From the NCBI GenBank assembly GCA_036346255.1, contig CM070640.1, positions 34,963,238 through 35,027,237 of the forward strand: a DNA stretch of 64,000 nucleotides, read 5' to 3'. The notes below the pieces were generated by a model that worked only from the letters and a program-made list of their open reading frames with translations, ran no database searches and had not been told where the DNA came from. Of the stretch, positions 1-11,700 are shown in pieces; position 1 is the stretch's first letter, and the number at the start of each line of letters is the position of its first letter. A program made the translations under genes and the position numbers. The stretch is from Ampelocalamus luodianensis. Its lineage: Eukaryota; Streptophyta; Magnoliopsida; Poales; Poaceae.

Positions 1-845
1 AAGTGGTTGCTCAAGGCAAAGGTATGACTAGCTAGGGCTAAGGATGTGTTCCTAGTCTTTTACTGGTATCAGTGTTTGGTTGGGATATCAGATTGCTAGT
101 ATAGGTTGCCATACTATTAAGAGGGGTTTTTGACTAATAGCTTGAGTTTATCATGTGTTGATAGCTCATTGTGTTTGCTCTAGGTCATTTTAACATGTCG
201 CCAATATTTGTGAATGTGTTTTGCAAATAGTTGTGGCTCATGGATAATCCTTGTAGCATGTGATTTTAGTTTACGAATGTGTTTTGCAAACGGTTTAGGT
301 CCATGTACCTTATTCCTTATAGTGTGATTCTATAAGTTGGCAAATGTGTTTTACAACTTGTTGAGAATCCCACGTGAATCCTTGTTTACATTGCGCATCA
401 ATTTAGCAAATGTGTTTTGCAAATTGAGTTGAAGCAAATGCTTGTTTTCTCTAGAAACGGTAGTACTGACATGTGTTGCGCGAAACTACCGTTGTGTGGT
501 ATGACCAGTAGTTCCTTGGTGGAACTATCGCACCTGTTGAGCATGTGTTGCTCTAAGGTGGTGTGGTAGTACCGACGTTGTTTTGGGTAGGAACTACCAC
601 TTGTGCGGTAGTACCGCAGTTCCTTGGCAGAACTACCCAAGTGCGTTTTGGACCTGGTATTCTCTGGTCGCTCTTGTGCTTACGGTAGTACCGAGGCCTT
701 TTGTGGCGGTACGTGTTTTCCAGATAGGCATTTGTTGCTCTCTTGGAAGGACGGTAATACTGACACTGTATGCGCGGTAGTACTGCTCCTCGGATGTACC
801 GAGTTTTGTGCGGTATGGAAATTCCAGTAGCGTTGCATTTTGAAC
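1..845 (+). mobile_element. Sirevirus-like LTR fragment (+ orientation)
   Basis: Bases 1 to about 440 match the reverse complement of 11700-12146 closely by eye, so this is part of the same LTR family as the copy at 10427-12600 in opposite orientation. The left part has four repeats built around a core like AATGTGTTTTGCAAA (about 213, 273, 340 and 408). The right part (450-800) has many near-palindromic CGGTAGTACCG motifs. The LTR starts before the window and breaks off near 845. No coding capacity is seen. Confidence 0.7.
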
Positions 846-2165
846 TTGGTTTGCTCCGAGGTACCACCACCATTATTATCACCGTCATGGCATTTAGGTA
901 AGCATAAATAAATGTCATGGTAAATTAATTGTAAAGACAAGTGGCAAACAAACCGATGTCTACCGCTCTACACGCATTTGCCTTTTAGCCACGAAAACTA
1001 GAATGATGCAAATGCATCACCAAACTCGAAGCAACACTACCTGGACAAGACCAATAATCTACCTAAAAAACATGCAACAACAGTACATGAACATCAAACA
1101 ATTCAACATCGCTCTTACACACAAACCCGACACAATTAACCCCTCTTCACCAAACAACGCACCCACTATCCCGGTGATCAAACATCCATAACTTTTACTC
1201 TTGCAATCCAAATATAGCAAACTCTATATTTTATGGAATCAGCACAAAGTTTGCTACACTTTGCTAGTTATGCAAATTCTCTTATTAAGCCATATAAATC
1301 CCCGTTTTGAACCCCCTTAGTAAAACTGGAACATTACAGAACAACAAACTTCACAATTTTATATCTATTTTCCCACCACATGAAAAATAGCAAACCCTAC
1401 CACTTCTGCAAACCACGGAGAATTATATGACTAAACTTAGCTATGACCATAATTTATATTGACCATCTACTGCATGTAATAAAGCAATCTACACGGCTAC
1501 TATCAACGACGACAGAATTCTAGATAGAAGCACTCCAGAAGCCATTACTTTTACACCTCTTAACCAAATACAGTGATATTGCACTCTATAGAAATCTTAG
1601 ACAATTATCTACAACTCTCTTAACATGACAAAGTTATGAAACAGGACGAAGATACCCCGAAACCCCTCGCAAGGCTCTGTAGTACAACTAACCGAAACAG
1701 GGCATCACCAATCTACCAATTCCCACTATCGATCTAACATAATCCTTGATTAAACATCGATATAATAACAAAGCAAGGATTTTCATATCGTTACCCCTGA
1801 AAATCGGACGATGAACGAGATCGGATAGCAAAACCCTAATTTTTCCTCCTTCCTCTTCTCCTCCTGCTTCTCCTTCCTTGCTTCCTTCTCCTTACTTCCA
1901 TGGCACACTGCAGCACCAGTAACCACCCCATGCAACCACCTTCTTTCCCCTCTCTCTCTCTCTTGGCTACTAGCAATCATGCTAGCAAGGTATGCAGACA
2001 AGCATGCAGCGCAGGGAGGCAAAAAAAAACAAAGCTAGCAGCACATGCAGAAGGGCTAGCGTAGGGGTAGGCGATAGATGCTTGAAGCAGTAGGGCATGC
2101 AACAGTAGGACATGCAACGGCTGAGCAACATGCAGGGGTGTGACAGCAAGCACGTAGGAAGCAGG
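846..2165. other. Gene-free stretch, probable decayed LTR-type sequence
   Basis: No gene is supported here. The first half is A/C-rich. Around 1840-1960 a pyrimidine-rich tract (purine-rich on the minus strand) is followed on that strand by a TTAGGGTTTT-type stretch, resembling the GA-rich leader of the LTR at 28614-31123. It may therefore be a minus-oriented relic of a related LTR. Short open frames (1003-1191, 1783-2022) show no recognisable domain. Confidence 0.35.
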
Positions 2166-2173
2166 GGTTGCGC

Positions 2174-2565
2174 TAGAGGTGGCCAAATGGGCGGGCGGTC
2201 CGACATGGAATGGGCCTGATTAGGCACGCCATGGCTAGCCCGACTAACTAAATCGGCCATGCCGTGCTGACCCGTGGGCCAGGATGCCGATCCAGGCATG
2301 ACATGCCGACCTCTCGGGCTGTGTCGGGCCGACCTGGGCCAAATAAGCCCGACAAGTCGTGGTGGACCCAGTCACCGCCTACACGCCCTGTGTTGTGCTG
2401 TGCCTGGTCAGACACTATTCGTGCTGGGTCGGGGTGCCAACCCATGCACGGTACGCGTGGTCGGGCCATGTTGGCCTGACCCGACTATATTGTCGAGCCT
2501 GGATCGGGCCAACAGTCTCGTGTTTTGTGCTAGCCCAAATGACACGACCTATTCGGCCACCTCTA
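2174..2565. mobile_element. hAT-type MITE, 392 bp
   Basis: The left end TAGAGGTGGCCAAAT and the reverse complement of the right end TAGAGGTGGCCGAAT form terminal inverted repeats. They begin TAGAG, which fits the hAT terminal consensus YARNG. The flanking 8-mers GGTTGCGC (2166-2173) and GGCTGTGC (2566-2573) look like a diverged 8-bp target duplication, 6 of 8 identical. The interior is rich in GGCCCGAC-type motifs and has no transposase, so it is non-autonomous. Confidence 0.7.
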
Positions 2566-2573
2566 GGCTGTGC

Positions 2574-2914
2574 AGGGAGCTAGGGCAGCAGGGCTTGGGT
2601 GGCTGGAGGTTGCAGAGGGCATGGGAGGCGGCATGGAGGCAGGAGGTTTGGGCAAAGGGTTTGCCCCCATCTTCCTTATATTGGGTAGGCCCACCCCATT
2701 GCTGAGTCCAAAGTGGACTCAGTTTGGGCTTGGGCCGGCCGCCCACAAACCTCCCTCTCTCTCTCTCTAAATCCTTTTCTATTTCCTTTTTATTAAAGGG
2801 ATATTACATTGTCTCCAATGACCACTTTATTTTGTCTTTCTTTCCTGATTCGGATGTGTGAACTAAAGAGTTGACGCCAACTAGATATCACTCCTCTCTT
2901 TGACATAGAAAAAA
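2574..2914. other. Gene-free spacer with CT microsatellite
   Basis: Contains a short (CT)n run at about 2752-2768. Nothing else recognisable is seen. Confidence 0.5.
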
Positions 2915-3428
2915 GAGAAAATTGGATTGTAGGTCTCTGAACTTGCGAGGTTGTGGCACTTAGCTCACTGAACTTGCATTTTACTTTCTCATTCCCTTGA
3001 ACTTGCGAGGTTGTGGCACTTAGCTCCCTAAACTTCTATTGAGGTTGTGGCACTTAGCTCGCTAAACTTCTATTGAGGTTGTGGCACTTAGCTCGCTAAA
3101 CTTCTATTTTACTTTCTCAGCCCCTTGAACTTGCGAGGTTGTGGCACTTAGCTCCCTAAACTTCTATTTTACTTTCTCAGCCCCCCTGAACTTGCGAGGT
3201 TGTATCACTTAATTAGCTCCCTGAATTTGCATTGAAGCGAAGTTTGTTGGATGTGATGCTGGCGACTTCGTCCCCTCTGAGTCCAGTGGACTCGTCACTG
3301 CCCCGTTCTAGCCGAGCTAAGTAGCATAACCTCGCAAATTGAGGGGGGGGCTGAGAAAGTAAAATGTAAGTTCGGAGAGTTAAGTGACATAACCTCGCAA
3401 GTTCAAAGATCTATAGTGTAATTTTCTC
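2915..3428. mobile_element. Fold-back / MITE-like element with internal tandem repeats
   Basis: The left end (GAGAAAATTGG... then TCTCTGAACTTGCGAGGTTG) and the reverse complement of the right end (GAGAAAATTACAC... then ATCTTTGAACTTGCGAGGTT) are long imperfect inverted repeats. Between them the phrase CTTGCGAGGTTGTGGCACTT followed by TTTTACTTTCTCA recurs about five times as degenerate tandem units of roughly 40-65 bp. The flanks are A-runs, so the target duplication cannot be defined. No coding sequence. I do not recognise the family. Confidence 0.55.
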
Positions 3429-3941
3429 AAAAAAATGTTAACCTCCTGTTTGAACTACTTTTCATTTTATCTCAATGCACACTGAGCAAGTACTCCTTTA
3501 TTTTTTTTTATCTCATGGCACTTAGAACAAGTACCCCTTTAGTCGCAAAAAAGAGTGTTATTTTGGATAAGCTTCCCAAAACACAACTTTGATCACTATT
3601 TTTTTTTATTATATTATACGTATAAAACCTATTAAAAATTACAATATTGTGAAAATACTTTCCGAGACAAATCTACTCATATCGTTTTCATTATTTCATA
3701 TGTCAAATCTAAATATTCATAAAGACATAGCCAAAGTTTAAATATTTGATTGCACATATCCCAAAATGACACTCTTATATGTCCAGATGAAGTAATTAAG
3801 AATTTAGTACTTTTGTTTACCCGAGTCCAAATCAATAAGTAATAGATGTATCCGGTGGAAAATGTTGTCTTAAATACCCAAATTGACATCTATTTGTAAA
3901 CCAAAACTTCCCACATTTAACGTTGATGTCCACAAAGTGTA
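3429..3941. other. AT-rich gene-free stretch
   Basis: AT-rich sequence with poly-T runs at 3500-3510 and 3600-3608. I see no gene or repeat structure up to the MULE target duplication at 3942. Confidence 0.5.
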
Positions 3942-3952
3942 GAAGTCTTCGG

Positions 3953-4200
3953 ATTTTTTTTAAATAATATTATTTTAAAAGTTATTTACAAAAATAAATA
4001 GTTGCCCCAAAGATTACAAAAATATGTCCCCGACAGGAACCTATCGCCAGTTGAACTGGCAACAGGGACCCTGTCGCCCTCCTGTCGTTAGTTGAGGTAT
4101 TTATCGCCAGTTGAACTGGCGACAGGAAGCTATCGCCAGTTCAACTGGCGATAGGGTCCCGTCACGAGTGAACTGGCGATAGATACCTCAACCTAACCTG
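3953..4200. repeat. MULE left terminal inverted repeat and subterminal palindromes
   Basis: The first ~140 bp pair with 13390-13529. From 4030 on, the phrase CGCCAGTTGAACTGGCG, a near-perfect palindrome around a central G, is repeated (about 4044, 4092, 4127), interleaved with GACAGG/CTATCG motifs. Such clustered subterminal motifs are a usual place for transposase binding in class II elements; that role here is inference. Confidence 0.8.
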
Positions 4201-4549
4201 TTTTTGATTTTTCCTATTCCACTTAGCCAGTTTGTGATTTTCATAAATTTTAAACAGTACAAAATCTGTTAGACTCGCAATAACATTTTACCGTCGTCGT
4301 ATGTTGTTCTACTTCGGTTATTTTTTGGAGAATTTAGCGATGACGTTTGAGGTATGAACGATTCGTAAAGGGGAAGGTAAGTGATATTGCGATTCGCCCG
4401 GGAATTCATACACACTGATATTACAGAACTTACAGCAGAACGTCATAACACTTAATTGAAATGATAATTCACAACATTGGTAACAATATATCAGTACTGT
4501 ACGTTTTTTTTCGTGGTCACAACCTCAACGTCTCCCATGTGGACTGCTT

Positions 4550-7189
4550 CTAGTCGGAGCACCGGATGAGGTCACCGCGGCGACATTCGGAATGTCGATG
4601 TCTCCTTGGTCCTGAGTATTTCGCGTGAGGCATATCTTGAAGGTGTGCCCAGACTCCCTGCAAATGGAGCACTTCTTCGTGCGACATCCGGCTTCTGTCT
4701 CGTCCATATCGTTCCTGATGCACCGTACCTATTGCTGACCAACCTTTCCCTTGAGCCATCCAATGCCCGCGGCCCAGATTAGTTGCTCCCAGGTGGGATG
4801 GCCAGTGAAATGGCCAACAACGGCGTAACCATACATCTCTCCACTCCATGTTTGCATCACCGCCTCCTTGATGAAATAGTGAGAGAGGTATTGCCCGGGA
4901 TGCTGCGCCACTGTCGAACAAGCGGCCATGACATGGGAGCAGGGCCTATGCAGAAGAAGGGGCTTGTTACAAGTGCATACGCAATTATCGCGGCGTAGCG
5001 TGCACTCATGGGTGATCCTCTCGCGGTTAGTCCCGTGACGTCCTTTATCCCTGCACATTATCTCAAAGCGAAGCTCCCACGTGCCCATCTTGAATGCCCG
5101 GTGCATCTCACCCTTCTTGCTCTTCTCCTCCATGTATGCGGTGATCATGGCGGAGTAGAGTACTCATCATTTGTCATGGCGAGCGACGCATTGCTGCATC
5201 TGTTAACAAAGTAGTTTGTGGTACCGCGGAGAATTGCCTTCACAATACCAACCAAAGGGAGGCACCTGGCGTCGCGCATGACCCAATTGTAGACCTCAGC
5301 TAGGTTGGTTGTCATGATACCATATCGAGCACCACCCCTGTCATGCAGCAGCGACCACTTCTCCTTAGGCTCGTGCTCAATCTGAGAAGCATTTGACCTG
5401 TGCCCCTGTCTTCCTCGTGACACTAGGACCGTCTGTGGGTAGCTGTGGTAATGCTTTGGGGGCCTAGTCAGCGCTTGGGGCGGCCCTTCTCGCTGCCTCC
5501 CTTCTGTGGGTTTGGGTCCGGTCGTCCAGAATCTTCAGTATTTCGAACTTCCTCTGCTAGTTCTGGTTGCATAGCCGCTTGAATAGGTTCATCAAGTCCT
5601 TGTTGCGGAACTGCTTATAGAAGTTTACACCTAAGTGCCTCATGCACCACCTACTCTGTAGATCCGGCCATGGAAGTGGTATGTTCTCTCCTCGTTGTAG
5701 CTGAGTTATTGCACGTAGTAGCCCTGCGTGCCGATCATGTATGAGGCATACGTTGGGACGGTCCTGCACAACAGAAATCCTCACATTCTTCAGGAACCAC
5801 ATCCATCTATTCGTGTTCTCGCTTTCAACGAAAGCGAATGCCACAGGAAGAACTTGATTGTTTCCGTCCGTCGCTATTGTAGTCAGTATCTGGCCCTTGT
5901 ACCTCCCAGTTAGGAATGTGCCATCGATGCACAAGATTGGCCGACAGTGCCGGAATGCATTGATGCATGGACCAAAGGCGAAGAATGCTCGCTGTAGTAC
6001 CCTCTTATTAGGCCACTTCGGATGCGTGGCGTCTTGAATGTAGACATGAGTGCCGGGATTCCTGTCTTGTATGACTCGGAGTTGCCCAGGGAGGTTGTGG
6101 TAGGAATCCTCGAACGTGCCAAACCTTGATTCCAATGCCTTCTGTTTTGCTCTCCAAGCCTTGGCATAGCTGATAGTGTACTGGAACCTTGCCTCAATGG
6201 CCCGAATGATGGACCGTGGCTCAAAATCTAGGTTATCCACGATCTCATCGTACATAAGATTGGCGATGAAGCCTGATGAGAGGTTCCGATGGGACTGAAC
6301 TGACTCAACGACGACGCATGTGTGAGGGACCACTATAGAGCACTTCTAGTAGGTGTTCCACTTGGGCTGAAATGTGTGCACACGCCAAGGGCATCTCTCT
6401 ATGCCGCACTTCACGTCGTAGCATCTTGGGGTAGACTTGACGACGGTGAATGTGCGCCGCACCGACAATGCCCAGAATTTGACCATATCCTGCACGGCCT
6501 CCTTGCATTTATACATAGCTCCTAGTTTGACCTCGCTCTAGTCGTACTCCCACGGTACACGAGAGGCTTCGTTGACGACAAGGTTCTCGAACTGGTATGT
6601 GTTCCACTCGGATGGAACCGCCTGCTGGTCCACATCATCATCGTCATCGGAATCTTCATCTTCGGACAATGCCATGTAGTCCTGATCCTCGAGATCCATC
6701 CTTTGCACTAGGTCTTACAGCTCCTCCCCCTCGTCAGCAAGCCCACTAGCTTGTCTCACTAAAGGAGGTACTTCAGCATAGTCTTCATCGACGACATCAG
6801 CAACCCCTTGTCCTTCAGCCATTGTGTGCGCCGCGCTGGAGTCACCGGTTTCTTCCTCGGTGTCAGCGACTCCTACTTGTTCAAACGCGGATGCTGGAGT
6901 GGGTTTGGCATAAGCCTGGACTAGAAGGACCAATTTCCATCCCCTCTCCCTCACCATGCGTACATACGACCGCCATGACTTTGTTCCCTTTAGTTGCACT
7001 AACTCCCAATACGTGGGCTGTCCTGCCCGGGGGGCAAGGCAACTCAATGTAAGATCGTACACACCACGGTACACTTGGAACGTGTGGAACAACCACCGCA
7101 TCACAAATAGCGAATGTACGCCGCTCGGGTCTTAGTAGGGAACGCGTCTGGATGAAATAACTCAAATCAATTCCCTCGGGACCCTCCAT
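4550..7189 (-). pseudogene. MULE transposase, decayed
   Basis: Read on the minus strand, the domain order is that of a full plant MULE transposase. First comes an acidic N-terminal region (6600-7100, with a run of D/E/S residues). The MULE catalytic core (5557-6333) follows with the CIDGTFLTGRYKG motif and the FVESEN and LIHDRHAG blocks. Next is a SWIM zinc finger (4729-5148, CVCTC...PCSHVMAAC, a CxCx(n)CxH pattern) and a C-terminal CCHC knuckle (CSICRESGHTFKIC, about 4620-4670). The family cuts and pastes DNA using the terminal repeats. The reading is broken by in-frame stops (near 6346 and 5570, and at the end of the block near 6715) and by frame changes between the blocks, so no functional protein is expected. 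The start at 7189 is approximate. Confidence 0.85.
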
Positions 7190-7935
7190 AATAGTCCCTC
7201 CATAATAGTAAATTTTGAAATTGGGACGTCAGACATATTTGACGCACTACAGTGTAAAGAACATTTACACGATGAACTACATATCTAAAACTAAATAGCC
7301 CACAAAAAAAGTATGTAAAACGGACTTCACTACATAACCGTACATCAAAAACCATGTAATCTATTCTGTTAAGAAAATTACCCGAGAGGTGGGCAACTGG
7401 ACGAACAACGCTTCGCTAGCTGGTCCTTCTCTTTTTCCTGAATAAAACTGAGTCCTGTGTGGAATTTTGAGGGTTCCAAGAGGGTTTTATAGGGGTCAGG
7501 GCTTGCCGTCAGTTTAAACGGCGATAGCTTCCTATCGTCAGTTGAACTGACGATAGGGATCTCAACCAGCGACAAGGGGTTCAACCGGCGACAGGGATTT
7601 ATTTTTGTAATTTATTGGGGCAGCTATTTATTGTTGTAAATATGTTTTTACAATATGTCCTGTATTGTTGTACTAAGGTGAATTTTGTAAGATTTTTTTT
7701 AGGACGATTGAGGTATTAATGATTCGTAAGTACGAAGGCAAATGATATTACAATGCGTCTGGGAATGCATGCACAACTCCCTTGGAGAACTTCTGGGAAA
7801 TGACGCAACGATAAGAACACGATATTTCATCGGACAAAGGGGCTACATGGCACACAGGACAACGAACCAAGGACGGTACACGCATGCCTTTAGGGAATTG
7901 GAAATACATGGGATATGTGGACGAATAGGGTAGAA
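7190..7935. other. Spacer between MULE genes, containing an internal TIR-like copy
   Basis: About 7480-7660 repeats the right-TIR phrases (GAACTGACGATAG, CGGCGACAGGG, ATTTATTTTTGTAATTT, GGGGCAGCTATTTATT) in the same orientation as 13390-13529. About 7690-7790 then resembles the left subterminal region at 4345-4430 (GAGGTAT, GATTCGTAA, AAGGYAARTGATATT, GGGAAT). The order 'right end then left arm' suggests that two related MULEs lie head-to-tail within the outer target duplication. Confidence 0.65.
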
Positions 7936-8679
7936 CTACTGAGTGGAACGTGGCCATTTGCCCTTGCGGCCCAGCTCAGCGTTGTACTCCTCGCCTTGCG
8001 CCTTAGCTCTCGCCGCGATGGCCCTCTTCCGCTCCCTCTCGGCCTCCCGTCGCCTCACATGCTCACGCTCCTGCTCCTCGCGCTGCCTGTCCCGCCTACC
8101 TTGCTCGGCCTGCTCAGCTTTCAACTCTTCCAGGCGCCTTTCGCGGGTCTCGATGTCCTCCCTGGCCCAGCTCTTCTATCTCAGCAACCACCACATGTCG
8201 TATGGGTGGATCTTGTCGTCGATCCACTGGCGGAAGTCGCATAGCGGTGGCGGAGACTGCGGTGGGTAAAGAGAGTTCGTTACGCCGTTACGTGAAGAAA
8301 AATAGCATTGTACCCCAAAATACGGTTTCATTACCGCCTGCCTGTTGGTGTAGTCGACGGCGTAGTTTGGGCAGCACCAATAGCGTTGCCCAATGGTCCA
8401 CTCATCGGTTGATTTGATGCACTTACAGGCGTCCTGACATCAGCATAGGGGTGGCGCCACCCCTATCAGGGGCCCTTTCGGGCGTTCGCGAGCATAGGTG
8501 GGGCGCGACTCGACCTGCACTATCGGCGTACTACGGCGGCGCTCCTCGATCCACGGTTCCAAAAGTTTGGTGTGTGAAGGCTGCTGACTAGCGGCATGAT
8601 GGCGAGCAGCGGTCTCATGTGGAGACACCCAGTCCTTCTAAAGCTTACGGATTTTCTCCCATTCCTTCTCCTTGTCCAT
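7936..8679 (-). pseudogene. GRF-type zinc finger plus coiled-coil protein, in-frame stops
   Basis: One minus-strand frame of 248 codons runs from an ATG at 8677-8679 to the stop at 7936, interrupted by three in-frame stops (TAG, TGA, TAG). The middle has spaced cysteines CQDACKC, RYWCC and PLCDFRQWID, like the GRF zinc finger (CxC...GRRFW.C...C.F..W.D). The C-terminus is a highly charged helix (EQAEQGRRDRQREEQEREHV and onward) that would form a coiled coil. GRF-like fingers occur in nucleic-acid-binding proteins and in plant transposon cargo; the function here is unknown. It may be a cofactor gene of the second MULE or captured sequence. Two of the stops fit CAG-to-TAG decay. Confidence 0.6.
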
Positions 8680-8774
8680 GTTTTCTACTTGGTGGTGCTG
8701 CTGTGGAGTTGTTGGATGAGTTGCGCTATATTTATAGCTAGAGCGAATGGAGCCGTAGCCAGGGCTCTCGTCTT

Positions 8775-9060
8775 GGTAAAACGTGCCTCGTCAGGTCACG
8801 TCCTCAGAAAAAGTTGGCTCATCCGGTCACATAAGCTAGCTCGTTTGGTCACGTCCTCAGAAAAAGCTGGCTCATCGGGTCACATCGTGCAGAAAAGCTA
8901 GCTCGTCTGGTCACGTACTCAGAAAAAGCTGGCTCATCGGGTCACACCGTCCTAAAAAGCTAGCTCATTTGCCGACGTTGTCTGGTCACGTACTCAGAAA
9001 AAGCTGGCTCATCGGGTCACATCGTCCTAAAAAGCTAGCTCGTTTGCCGACATCGTCGGG
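8775..9060. repeat. Tandem repeat, units of about 35-70 bp
   Basis: The phrases GGTCACGTCCTCAGAAAAAG, CTGGCTCATCGGGTCACAT and AAAAGCTAGCTCGTTTG alternate five or so times. They lie between the two minus-strand cargo genes and are non-coding. CTGGCTCA and AAAGCTAGCTCG look like two versions of one ancestral unit. Confidence 0.7.
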
Positions 9061-9284
9061 TCACATGGTCGAGAAAACGTGATATCGAAACTCGAGAATA
9101 CCATTAAAATAGTTGCACATAGAATAAAATTTACATAACTACTATTACAGAAATCAATATCTAATGGTTCCCCCTCTTGGGGCGCACCCCGCATGTCCCC
9201 CCAGGCCTCGCCCGTCGCTGGTGCGAGTACGTCAGCGGGTCAGGCTGCCTGACTACCCGACTTGCGCGAGTAGCCTACGGTGGT

Positions 9285-10426
9285 GTCGCCAGGGGCTGCT
9301 CCTGCGTCGGCTGGGTCGAACTCGGCGCATCGTACAGCTGAGAAGCCTCCACAGAGAACTGTGTGTCACGCGGGTCACTGAAGAAGTCCTCGATGGGTGC
9401 CGATAGGTCTGCATCGTCTGGCGACAATGCATCGTCCTCCCAAGCAGTTCCTGCGAAGAATTACGTTACAAAAGTAATCATGGTGAAAAGGATGTTACGC
9501 AAGCAAGCTGAACTTACCTGTTGGCCCGAAGATGTGCTCGGACGACGCGGCATACTCCTGGCCCGCGTACGGGTGGAGCTGAGGACTTGTAACAGAAGAT
9601 CGTCGTTACTAACTTCTAAAGTTCGAAATGAAGAAGCGAAGTGAGCGTGTCGTACTCACCTCCGACATGTCCCGCGGTGCTCCCCCACGCTGCCACGACG
9701 ACGAGCCCGCCATGTGCGCGGCAGGAGGCTCTGTCCTGCCACCTCGGCTGACCCCTCGTCCTCGGACTGGTCGGTCCACCACCGGTCGGTGTCGCGACGA
9801 TCGCGATCTGCACTCCAGCGTCTTCTTTGCCTCCCGATCTGCTGCGAGATCCTCTCGTATCCCCAGCGTCATGTGTCCATGCCGAGTCTACCAACTCGAT
9901 AATCTCCCGGTGAAGATCCACCTGCAGAAGTAATCAACCAGTTGTAAACCTAAGTCTGTCAAATTAAATATGAAATAAAGACCATTGAATACATACACAG
10001 TGGTGGAAAGCGGAGTCTGGCTGGGTAGGGTACGTGTCCGACGTCGCGGCCTCATGTCGAGGAGGGTCGACCACGACCCAGACGCACCGAAGCCTCGTCC
10101 GAGTAGTGTACCACTCCATGTACTGGTCGTACGTCTCGGGGTCGTAGGGATCGTTCCCACTCTGGATGAGGTTGTCGTGCGCGCCACTCCAACCCTCAAC
10201 CCAAGGGGACATCCTGTCCAACCAGGACATCGTGCCACGAACTCCCTTCCGAGTGTACCTGTGGACGGTAAGAAAATTATTTGGTCGGGATGTAACACAC
10301 ATTGTACGAAAGAAGTAAAGAGTGAACTCACGCGTGTACATGCGCCAGCACCCGCCTCCCCCCAAGGGGCTGGGACCTCCTGTCGCAGACCGAACTGGTG
10401 CATGACCCGCTGCACCTGGTACTCCT
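9285..10426 (-). pseudogene. Plant mobile domain (PMD, MAIN-like) gene, C-terminal part
   Basis: The minus-strand block YQVQRVMHQFGLRQ followed by the YTRKG, WLDRMSPWVEGWSGAHDN and YMEWYTTRTRLR phrases is the C-terminal signature of the plant mobile domain (formerly 'aminotransferase-like, plant mobile domain'), known from MAIN/MAIL silencing factors and from transposon-carried relatives. Exons with GT-AG borders can be read: 10332-10426, intron 10259-10331, then about 10000-10258, about 9660-9919, about 9530-9586 and about 9285-9452. A frameshift sits in the G-run near 10365-10370. The N-terminal half is missing because the LTR at 10427 abuts the first visible codon. PMD genes ride on several plant transposon types; here the gene is MULE cargo. 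Exon limits downstream of 10000 are approximate. Confidence 0.65.
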
Positions 10427-11279
10427 TGTAAGATCGAGGTGGTCGACTAGAGGAGGATGAATAGGCGTTTTAAAACTTCTATGCGCTAAAACCGATTTCT
10501 AATGCGGAAGCTTATAACAATACGGTTTTGCACAATTAAAGCCTAAATCAACTAGGTCCAACTAAGTGCACCAACAATACAAGTCTATTGACGAATATTG
10601 AAAATAAGCAAAGACTTGTAATCTATTCAATTCTAGCAATGTAAATAGCACAAAGCATGACAAGCATTCATACACAATGAATAAGCAAGTTTAATACAAG
10701 AAATATAAATTGCGATAAGGAAAGCTCAAGAATGCAAACCACAATGACACGGTGATGTTTTACTGTGGTGTTTGAAGACTTGGCGGTCTCCCCTAATCCA
10801 CGTTGAGGGAAACCCAAACCAATTGGGCCGGCTCCACGAATTAAGCCTTCCTCCGAGGTATCAAACACCTCGCTCCACTAGAGTTGCTCTTACTCCACTC
10901 CGGAGATGGCGAGCACCAAGCCACTCACAAACACTCGGGTCTTCTCACAAGCTTCACTTGAGAAGATCACCGACGCACGACGCCTCCACGTCGTCTAAGT
11001 GTCGGCAAGCACCAAGACTAACAAGTCTCCAACTTTCACTTGAATCAATCAAGTGTCAAAGCTCTCGTGGATACTAAATCCACCACCTAATGCAACACAT
11101 GCAATAGGATTTACCTCCAAACCTCACTAAGTGCAACACATGCACAAATAGGAGTAGAGGGCTTGCTCTTAGCTCAAAGGAACTCAATAAGGCACCAGCA
11201 ACTTCTCCTCACACAGCTAAGGTGGTTATTTATATCCCACACACAAAAACTAGCCGTTGAGGAGAGATTCCAGAGAATA

Positions 11280-11700
11280 TGGGCGAAATCGGTCTGACCG
11301 CCAACTAATGGTCGGTCGGACTGCCCAAGTGCTAACAGCTATAAAACTAGCCGTTGGACTCACAATCGGTCTGATCGCCAACCAATGGTCGGTCAGACCA
11401 CTCAAACTAGTCAGACCGCCAGAGGGGCCGGTCAGACCGCTCAACTGAGCAATCGAGCAAACCAGAAAATATCTCTTTTGGAAAACACGTACCGCCAAAT
11501 AAATTTCGGTACTACCGCACTCCGGTAGTACCGTTTCAACCGCCCGGTACTACCGCACTCCGGTAGTACCGTTTCTTACGGCCGGTACAACCGTAGGTCG
11601 GTCAGACCGCTCATCTCATGTCGGTCAGACCGCTACCACCGGTCAGACCGCTACCAGAGGCGGTCAGACCGCCAACAGTCACCAAGACTGAGAACAGACT
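11280..11700. repeat. Palindromic motif arrays CGGTCAGACCG and CGGTAGTACCG
   Basis: About a dozen copies of GGTCAGACCG/CGGTCTGACCG-type palindromes and four CGGTAGTACCG-type palindromes are clustered inside the LTR. The same two motif classes recur in the LTR fragment at 450-800 and (GGCGGTCTGACCGCC) in the LTR at 50356-52331. Confidence 0.75.
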
